The translations under genes and the position numbers were made by a program. This document shows, in pieces, positions 1 to 5,700 of a stretch of DNA of 10,034 bases. The stretch comes from CAMAVK01 sp964362485 (lineage in GTDB: Archaea; Nanobdellota; Nanobdellia; Woesearchaeales; GW2011-AR9): the NCBI GenBank assembly GCA_964362485.1, contig CAYIEX010000065.1, positions 1-10,034 of the forward strand, read 5' to 3'. The notes under the pieces were generated by a model that searched no databases, was not told where the DNA came from, and saw nothing but the letters and a program-made list of their open reading frames with translations. Position 1 is the stretch's first letter; each line of letters begins with the position of its first letter.

Positions 1-634
1 GCGGTAGACCATTTGCAAAGAGGTTGCTTTGGAGGTATGTTTTAATGAGGGAGTCTTCGAGTTTTGTTTGGTTATGGGTTGGCCAATATTGAGTGTTTGG
101 CAGACGTTTTTGAACACGGTTGAATCCAGCAAGATGTTCATAGGTAGCGTTAATGAGTTCGGCATCGCCAATCATGACGGGGAGTGTTTGAAAAGTGTGG
201 TGGAGTTCTGGGAAGAGACGAAGGTCATAGTTGGTGAATTGGCGCGTTAGTGCTGAGGCGTTGGGTTGAGTTGTATGTGATTGGTTGAGGTGTTCGACCA
301 GGTGAAGTTGCATGCGGTAGCCGTTTTCTTTTTTGGAGGCGACAGTCCAGATGGGGCTGCCTTTGTGACTGAGATGCAGTTGGTTCGCATTATCGATGAA
401 TGCGGGGTTGAGACAGGCAAGAGGTCTACCCATTATGGGTGTTTGTCCATCAAGGTAGATAGCACGTTGGTACTGGGCAAAATCGCTGATGGTTTGATCG
501 TCGTCTTTCGAGAATTCGGGGATGTAGCGTTCGAGTTCTCTTCGAAGGAAGTTTTCTTGCGGTGTTGAACCCCAGCTACTAAAGAGGAGTTGTTCGATTC
601 GCTGTCCATTTGTTTTAGAGATATGGGATGCCAT
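1..634 (-). CDS. ATP-dependent DNA ligase-like covalent nucleotidyltransferase, N-terminal part (C-terminus off window)
   Basis: The minus strand is open from an ATG at 634-632 to the window edge, giving 211 residues with no stop. An in-frame TAA lies eight codons upstream and no other start falls between, so the start is well fixed. Motifs in ligase order are: PLACLNPAF (about 71-79), resembling the 'PMLA' lead-in; motif I K102-E-N-G-Y-R107; motif Ia T130-R131...YDLRLFPEL (136-144); motif III D157-A-E-L-I; and motif IIIa FNRVQKR (171-177). Known for the family: the motif I lysine is adenylated, and the enzyme seals nicked nucleic acid. Oddities: the usual KxDG is K-E-N-G, the usual DGE is D-A-E, and only about 100 residues precede motif I, so the large N-terminal DNA-binding domain of standard archaeal LigI seems absent. 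Motifs IV-V and the OB fold would lie outside the window. An RNA ligase is an alternative. Confidence 0.75.
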   Translation of the reverse strand, partial: MASHISKTNGQRIEQLLFSSWGSTPQENFLRRELERYIPEFSKDDDQTISDFAQYQRAIYLDGQTPIMGRPLACLNPAFIDNANQLHLSHKGSPIWTVASKKENGYRMQLHLVEHLNQSHTTQPNASALTRQFTNYDLRLFPELHHTFQTLPVMIGDAELINATYEHLAGFNRVQKRLPNTQYWPTHNQTKLEDSLIKTYLQSNLFANGLP

Positions 635-649
635 GCTTTTATCGTTTTG

Positions 650-664
650 TTTATTTTATTTATT
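650..664 (-). promoter_or_regulatory. Putative TATA element of the ligase-like gene
   Basis: On the minus strand an A/T-only stretch reading AATAAATAAAATAA sits about 22-28 nt upstream of the ATG at 634. This is where an archaeal TATA box would lie for a leaderless transcript. No ribosome binding site is visible between it and the ATG, which fits leaderless translation. This is inferred from position and composition only. Confidence 0.35.
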
Positions 665-715
665 GTGTGGGGTGGGTATTTTTTGACTTTATTTCTACGG
701 GTATGTTATTTTATG

Positions 716-768
716 GACGCTTGCCCAAGAGTGCCGTCGATTAGTTCCTTGTCTCTTCGGCAAGCGTC
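716..768. repeat. Long imperfect inverted repeat (hairpin) in the divergent intergenic region
   Basis: GACGCTTGCCCAAGAG (716-731) pairs with CTCTTCGGCAAGCGTC (753-768). That gives 15 of 16 base pairs with one C-C mismatch and a 21-nt loop (732-752). The repeat lies 82 bp from the ligase start and 91 bp from the TrmB start, between two divergent genes, so it is not in a usual place for a terminator. It is GC-richer than its surroundings. It could be a shared operator, a structured small RNA or the relic of a small mobile element. Nothing in the sequence decides between these. Confidence 0.7.
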
Positions 769-825
769 AATGTTTTGGTTGAGGTGGGAGCTTATAATAG
801 TCGGTGGGCATGTTGTTCACCACAA

Positions 826-835
826 AATTTATATG
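826..835 (+). promoter_or_regulatory. TATA box of the TrmB-family gene
   Basis: AATTTATATG contains TTTATAT at 828-834, centred about 27 nt before the ATG at 859. The preceding ACCACAAAA could act as a purine-rich BRE. This spacing predicts that transcription begins at or next to the ATG, giving a leaderless mRNA. It argues against the upstream in-frame starts at 775 and 850. Confidence 0.55.
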
Positions 836-858
836 GGAGAGAATATTTTGTGAAATTC

Positions 859-1566
859 ATGGGATATGATCAATTAGAACACGTGGGTTTAACCCGAACT
901 GAATCAAAGATTTATATGATGCTTTTGGATCTTAACAAGGCGCAAGCGGGTATTCTTTCCCGTAAGACGGGAGTTCATCGGCGCAGTATTTATGATGCTC
1001 TTGATCGTCTTATTGAAAAAGGAATGGTGAGCTATATTGTGGAGAATGGGAAGCGATTTTATATGCCTGCTGATCCTAAACGGGTTGCGCAGATTGCACT
1101 TGAGCATCATGAGGCTGTAACGCAGCTGATGCCGTTACTTGAGGCGAAATATAATGAACATAAAGGAAAACAGGAGACTCTTTTTTTTCGCGGCCCTGAG
1201 GGTATTAAGACGATTTTTGATGATCAAATCCGTGAGGGAAAAGATGTCTATATTATTGGAGCGTCGCATCTGGCTAAGGAATTGATTAAATTTTACTTGC
1301 CTCATTATACAAATAACAGAGTGAAGAAGAAAATTAAGTTGCATGCTTTGTATGCTGGTGAGCGACATACGAGTGCGGTTCCACTGGCCGAAGTTAAATA
1401 TTTGCCCGCGGAATTTGGGTCTTTAGTTTCTACTAATATCTGGGGTGATAAAGTGGCAATTATTTTGTGGATTCATGATCCAGTTGCTATTTTAATTCGC
1501 CAACCTGATATAGCTAAAGCGTTTAAAGCGTATTTTGATATGTTGTGGGTTGTTGGGAAAGCTTGA
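859..1566 (+). CDS. TrmB-family transcriptional regulator
   Basis: This is a 235-residue predicted cytosolic DNA-binding protein. Residues 1-75 form a winged helix-turn-helix. It opens with the typical 'GLTRTESKIYMMLL' (10-23), followed by a recognition region around GVHRRSIYDALDRLIEKG (38-55) and a wing ending in RFYMPADP (66-73). A helical linker (about 75-103) leads to the effector half. That half begins TLFFRGPEGIKTIFDD (107-122) and continues through VYIIGASHLAKE (130-141), as in other archaeal TrmB-like regulators. TrmB proteins sense sugars or other metabolites and act as repressors or activators, but the ligand here cannot be read from the sequence. The ATG at 859 is chosen because the family N-terminus begins there and a TATA box sits 27 nt upstream. 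The gene is divergent from the ligase-like gene, and a long inverted repeat between them is a possible target. The decayed toxin-antitoxin remnant begins right after its stop. Confidence 0.88.
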   Translation: MGYDQLEHVGLTRTESKIYMMLLDLNKAQAGILSRKTGVHRRSIYDALDRLIEKGMVSYIVENGKRFYMPADPKRVAQIALEHHEAVTQLMPLLEAKYNEHKGKQETLFFRGPEGIKTIFDDQIREGKDVYIIGASHLAKELIKFYLPHYTNNRVKKKIKLHALYAGERHTSAVPLAEVKYLPAEFGSLVSTNIWGDKVAIILWIHDPVAILIRQPDIAKAFKAYFDMLWVVGKA

Positions 1567-1680
1567 ACTGGAAAGGGTGGGTTCTTTTTGGAAAGAAGAT
1601 ATTTAACGGTTGATACAATGAGTGAGTATCTTGATTTTAGGCATATTATTGATCGGAATATGCAGAGGGTATTTGCATGA
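1567..1680 (+). pseudogene. Remnant of an MNT-type nucleotidyltransferase antitoxin (C-terminal fragment)
   Basis: Reading on from the TrmB stop codon in the same frame gives a 37-codon stretch. It ends in ERRYLTVDTMSEYLDF and then RHIIDRNMQRVFA before a TGA at 1678-1680. The 'YLDFR-II-R' pattern resembles the C-terminus of minimal nucleotidyltransferases paired with DUF86 HEPN proteins. The TGA overlaps the next ATG as ATGA, the usual arrangement in these pairs. The nucleotidyltransferase core (GSxxxG...DxD) is missing, so most of the gene has been deleted, apparently up to the TrmB stop. The identification leans on the neighbouring HEPN remnant and is moderate on its own. Confidence 0.45.
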
Positions 1681-2092
1681 GCGCGGAGAAGGTCCTAACC
1701 ATACTTAAAGATATAGAGCGTTTTTTAGCTGATCTGGAATCATTTAAATGGTGGTGGTCGGTTTCTTTTGACATTTAGACTCAAAACCAATTTTTTATGG
1801 GACATCCATGTTATAATTATCCATTGCTAATAGAACGATTGATCTTGGCGAAGAAATTGTTGCTACCCGCAAACTTGGGTTTCCAGGGAAGTATCGGGAG
1901 ATTTTTGATTTACTGCATAAGGATAAAGTAATCAATTCTCAGCTTCATAAAAATTTATTGGGATTAGTGTATTTTCGTAATTTGGCAGTACCTGAATATC
2001 ATACTTTTACCACAAAAGATGTATTTGAAGCTTACACAAAATTACAATGTGTTACTGCTTTTGTTGAAAAAGCCAAAAAAGTGCTGAAATAA
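1677..2092 (+). pseudogene. Decayed HEPN/DUF86 toxin of an MNT-HEPN pair
   Basis: The ATG at 1677 begins MSAEKVLTILKDIERFLADL, like the first helix of DUF86 proteins, but that frame stops at 1776-1778. The rest of the domain continues in another frame: FYGTSML, a TAA stop at 1814-1816, then LSIANRTIDLGEEIV, GKYREIFDLLHKDKVI, GLVYFRNLAVPEYH and a final TAA at 2090-2092. The total of about 138 codons is normal for the family. Known for the family: HEPN toxins are RNases with an R-x4-H motif, and their MNT partner neutralises them, in known cases by adenylylation or AMPylation. Here the motif reads R-N-L-A-V-P, so the histidine is replaced by proline. The frameshift (about 1745-1775), the nonsense codon and the lost catalytic residue indicate an inactive relic. 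A sequencing error could explain one lesion but hardly all three. Confidence 0.8.
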
Positions 2093-2118
2093 GTCTATTT
2101 CTAGATATTCCACACTAC

Positions 2119-2128
2119 CTTTTTATAC
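2119..2128 (+). promoter_or_regulatory. TATA box of the toxin-antitoxin operon
   Basis: CTTTTTATAC lies with its TATA centre about 25 nt upstream of the antitoxin ATG at 2150. This fits a leaderless or nearly leaderless transcript. It is followed directly by a palindrome that would overlap the region just upstream of the transcription start. Confidence 0.55.
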
Positions 2129-2130
2129 TT

Positions 2131-2145
2131 GTAGGAATTTCCTAC
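2131..2145. promoter_or_regulatory. Palindromic operator candidate for the antitoxin
   Basis: GTAGGAATTTCCTAC is a perfect 7-1-7 palindrome. It sits between the TATA box and the antitoxin start codon, with 4 nt left before the ATG. AbrB/MazE-type antitoxins are dimers that bind palindromes in their own promoters and repress the operon, so this is the natural operator. Binding here would block polymerase at the start site. The autoregulatory role is inference from position and symmetry. Confidence 0.6.
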
Positions 2146-2149
2146 TTGT

Positions 2150-2383
2150 ATGAAAGAAGTTATTACAGTAGGAGAAAAAGGACAAATCGTAATTCCTAAG
2201 AAGATTCGGGACCATTATAAAATTGAAAAAGGAACAAAGCTTCTTGTAAAAGAAGAAGGAGCATCAATTGTTATTTCTCCTATTAAATTGGATGATAAAC
2301 ATCTCTTCATGCTCGCAAGTGAAGGCACGCTCAAGAAGATTTGGGATAATCCCTATGACGACCGGTGGGATGATGTACAGTAA
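2150..2383 (+). CDS. AbrB/MazE-family antitoxin
   Basis: This 77-residue protein has a swapped-hairpin AbrB DNA-binding domain at residues 1-47. Its signature is VGEKGQIVIPKKIRDHYKIE (7-26), followed by GTKLLVKEE and ASIVISP. The C-terminal 30 residues are acidic and aromatic (IWDNPYDDRWDDVQ, 64-77), the kind of flexible tail that wraps the partner toxin in MazE-like proteins. It overlaps the start of the MazF-family gene by 11 nt, so the two are co-translated. A TATA box and a palindrome lie immediately upstream, which suggests autoregulation. Length and layout are normal for a type II antitoxin, and no damage is visible. Confidence 0.88.
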   Translation: MKEVITVGEKGQIVIPKKIRDHYKIEKGTKLLVKEEGASIVISPIKLDDKHLFMLASEGTLKKIWDNPYDDRWDDVQ

Positions 2384-2684
2384 AGGCGATATTGTTTTTG
2401 TAAGTTTTCCTTATTCAGACCTGAGTTCTGCAAAGAAGCGTCCTGTTGTCATTTTAGGTGAACGAGATGAGGATATCGTTGTCTGTGCTATTACTAGTAG
2501 TCCCATGAGTGATGGTTTGCCCATCAATACACTTCAAGAGGGGGTTTTAGCGTTTGAAAGTAAAATCAAATATTGGCAATTTTTTACTTTCACAAAGAGT
2601 TTGGTAGTTCGCAAGGTTGGAAAAATCAATATGGATGATCATCGAATACTGATTAATAAGATTCATGAATTCATTGCAATCTAA
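2373..2684 (+). CDS. mazF: MazF/PemK-family mRNA interferase toxin
   Basis: This is a 103-residue predicted cytosolic endoribonuclease. The family opening is clear: KGDIVFVSFPYSDLSSAKKR (4-23), then PVVIL (24-28). R23 in the KKRP motif and the T41-S42-S43 segment after VVCAI match the arginine and Thr/Ser positions that form the MazF active site. MazF enzymes cut single-stranded mRNA at short sequence motifs and are held inactive by MazE-like antitoxins. Two adjacent ATGs (2370 and 2373) are possible starts. I use 2373 because the sequence GGTG at 2364-2367 is spaced like a ribosome binding site and YSKGD is the usual beginning. A much longer in-frame extension back to 2268 would run through the antitoxin gene and is not credible. 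The reading frame is intact to a TAA at 2682-2684. Confidence 0.88.
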   Translation: MYSKGDIVFVSFPYSDLSSAKKRPVVILGERDEDIVVCAITSSPMSDGLPINTLQEGVLAFESKIKYWQFFTFTKSLVVRKVGKINMDDHRILINKIHEFIAI

Positions 2685-2689
2685 GCTTC

Positions 2690-2707
2690 TATCATTTATT
2701 GATGATA
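2690..2707. repeat. Short inverted repeat upstream of the surface operon promoter
   Basis: TATCAT (2690-2695) and ATGATA (2702-2707) are perfect inverted repeats around a 6-nt spacer. They lie just after the toxin stop and 20 nt before the TATA box of the next operon. It could be an activator site or chance in AT-rich sequence. Confidence 0.25.
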
Positions 2708-2724
2708 TTCGACAATAAGAGGAA

Positions 2725-2736
2725 GATATATAAATC
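2725..2736 (+). promoter_or_regulatory. TATA box of the surface-protein operon
   Basis: TATATAAAT at 2727-2735 is the best TATA-like element in the window. It is preceded by a purine-rich GAGGAAGA (2719-2726), suitable as a BRE. The predicted transcription start near 2757 gives a leader of about 17 nt before the ATG at 2774. This is the only good promoter I see for the three genes to 8942. Confidence 0.65.
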
Positions 2737-2773
2737 AAAAGGTTCTTCTTTAGCCTAAAAGAGATTGATAGAA

Positions 2774-5700
2774 ATGATTCATCATCGTCATATTTACTTG
2801 GTGGTAGGTATTTTTCTAGTTCTTGCTGGTTTTAGTGGAGTTTGGTTTAGTAGTATGGATTCTGATTTTTTAAGTGAAGGTATTACGGGAGCGGCGGTGC
2901 AGAGCCGTGCTATTGTTTATCAAGGAGAATCTGGTCTTGATTATGCCCGTTGGCGTGTTGAAAGACGAGCGGAGTGTGAGAGGCTTCCTATAAACAAATT
3001 TTTGATTTTTAGTAACTATCCCGTCGATATGAAATTAACCGATGCGAGAACAGGTTGTTGCCCTTCTAATAATAATTGTATAAGTGCTGAAGGTTATTGT
3101 CATAGTTTCGGGGAAGTCATGAGAGGGAATCCGCGATATGTCTGTGGGAGTTCTATTAATTGGGATTATTGTCTTAACCAAGGCGAAGTATTGCCCGGCG
3201 GTCAGATCCAAGGGAGTGTATTTAAGCAACCAGGATCCGTTAGTGATGATGGCTCTAAGATTTGCCAAAATGGGCAATGGGCGGAGAATGCCAATGTCCC
3301 TGATGCGCTTCCGGATGCAGAGGAGGCCCGTCAAAATGCTTGTGATAATGATGGTGCCGTTGTTTTATTAGGTTCACTTACTGCAGATCGCCAAGAATTG
3401 TGTATTTTAGATGGTGGTGAATCATCTTTAAACGTATGTGATGAAAGATCAGAGGGGAGAGTCTTTCAGCGCTATGCTTGTAATGATAGGGCATGGGAAC
3501 AATGTAATGCTGCGAAACTAAATCAACTTACTGCGGATAGTAAAAGTGCGTGTATCGGGAACCAATGGCAAACGTGTCCTGATGAGGGCCACCATTTGCC
3601 TTCTCCAGAGGGTGTTCCATTTTGTTCTGAAGGTACGTGGCATGTGTGTTCTGCAAGCAATGCTGGTGAAGTTTTTGGCAGTGATGAGGCCCAATGTGTA
3701 GCTGGATGGTGGACAACTCAATTCACCGTTTCTGAAGCGAACAAACTCTATGAATTATCTTTTGTGAAAAATGTTGCCGCGAAGCAAACCACAATTGGAG
3801 CTGCTAACGAAGCTGCTAACTATGGCGCCGTTTCATTATGTGATGAGGGTACAGCACAAGTATCGACCCATGCGACATTGTGTCATGCAGCGGTAGCAGG
3901 TAGCACTAGAACTTCTGTTCCTGCTATGTCTGTTTTAGCCAATGGTCAATTGAAGCCTACACCAATCGCTAATAACAAAGCTATTTTATATTATAATGAA
4001 GGTACTCCAAAAAAAGTATCAGTAATTCTACTTAAGAGTTGGCAAGGTAATAGTTTCACTGCTGAACTTGGGCCATTTGCGCAAAACTCACTTCAAGGCC
4101 GACGTCTCGCATTTACAATCGATCAAGAATATTATGTTGTATCGCATCCAGCAGGAGATGTTCTCACTCCTGCACAAATTGTTGTTACTCATTTGCCAAC
4201 GATGCAGCCATTTGCATTTAGGCATATTGGTTCTAATTGGTATCAAGCCGAGGTGCTTGGTGGGAAGTTTGTGGCGCTGCGAATTAGACAAGAGGATAGA
4301 GTTGTTGAGTTCCAAAAAGGCAATCGTGGTGAGCAATTACAAGCGTATCCTGTGCCTTTTAATTTAGCAGAACAGTTTGAAGTGGCGTTTAGAGCTGATG
4401 CACCAGTTGTGTTAGAAGATGTTCAAAATCAAGTTCTCACTGTGTGCGCTCAGGATAATCCTAATGATCCACAAGTAATGCAGCTTTGTTATGGCAACGA
4501 ACTACAACCACGATATACCCTCCAAAAAGATGTTTTGCAAAATGTCAGTCAAATAGCCATATTATATCAACGCATCGAACAGGCTGGTGCTGAAGGGCAA
4601 GCTGCGATCATGGTGAAACAAGGTCATATCTTTAAACTACAAACTCCTGGTGCTACTGAGGAGAGTGCGTCTGACTTGTTGTATAATCCTTTTATTACTG
4701 CGGTTACGTCTGGCAAACGTGTCGCTATTGCGTTTGGCGGGCAGAACTATCTTTTAGAACATACTGGTGAAGAATTTTCTCTCTCAAATCTTAAACTTGT
4801 TAAGTATGTTGTTGAAGGAAAGACGGAAATTCCTGCGTCAGGCAATGAACTTAAAGTTAGTTTTAGAACTCCTGAAGGAGAAATTTATTTGAAACGTGTT
4901 CTTGGGGATAATGCGCCTCCTCCATTTGAATTGTGGGCAAGAACCAATGATCAACTTGGTCAAGTAGATATGGATGCTCAATTGTTTACCTCGTTTAATT
5001 CTCTTGCTCATGTGGCGGTTGCTATACCTCAGCTGGGCAATGTTCAGAAAGACCAGGCTGATGTTGCTCGTAATCGTGATTTGTTTAAGATTAATGTACC
5101 TGGTCTTGCTGCTAATCGCTTGCAGAACCTGGCGTTTAAGGTTCCTAAGCCTATTACTGCGGGCGATAAAAGTCTTGTGATGTATTATGATGGTGCTACG
5201 CGCAGCGGAGAGGATTTTGTGAAATCTGTGAAAATGTATCGATTCTATGATGTTGCGGTTCCTAACTCATTTAGACAATATAACGATGCGTTTTTGGATG
5301 TCTTTACCAAAGGAAATGATTTGTCGTTGAAGTTTGGTGAAAATTTTTATCTCCTTGGTTATCGTGGTGAAGAAGGTGGATTTTTTAGTGTGGAAGACAT
5401 TGCATTGACGTCTCTTGATGGTGAAACGGAATTCGAAGGGGAAGCGGACATTGCGAGTCAAAGTAAAACTTTTACAGTTGGCGAAGGTCGTGTTACTATT
5501 CGTGTTAATGATGAACAAGGTAGGTTAGAATTTAGCTCACAAACGGGGGCTGAGCTTGTGCGGCAAGATGCTGGTGAGTTGCAAGAGCAGGGTATCGAGG
5601 CTCTACAACTACGAGCTGATAATAGTATTCTTATTAATGGAGTTACGTACACTATTTGTGATACTCCTAGTGTCGAAGCACAGCAAGCAAATGTCCTTCT

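Noticed and set aside
29..568. Two plus-strand open frames (29-250 and 281-568) as small genes
   Set aside because: They lie opposite the continuous minus-strand ligase-like frame, which carries recognisable motifs. Their own translations show nothing.
716..768. The inverted repeat as a tRNA or H/ACA guide RNA
   Set aside because: No cloverleaf, anticodon arm or CCA-like end is present, and no convincing ACA box follows at the right distance, although an AT-rich ANA on the minus strand cannot be excluded.
590..853. Plus-strand open frame of 87 codons between the ligase and TrmB genes
   Set aside because: It overlaps the ligase start, runs through both promoters and the inverted repeat, and its product has no family resemblance.
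775..858. Longer TrmB protein starting at 775, or at the GTG at 850
   Set aside because: The extra residues do not fit the family, and the TATA box at 828-834 lies inside the longer version, so that region would not be in the mRNA.
2268..2372. MazF-family protein starting at 2268
   Set aside because: This would place 35 unrelated residues, read through the antitoxin gene, before the conserved KGDIV start of the family.
2765..2773. TTG start for the giant surface protein
   Set aside because: An ATG nine bases downstream gives a normal anchor and needs no rare start codon.
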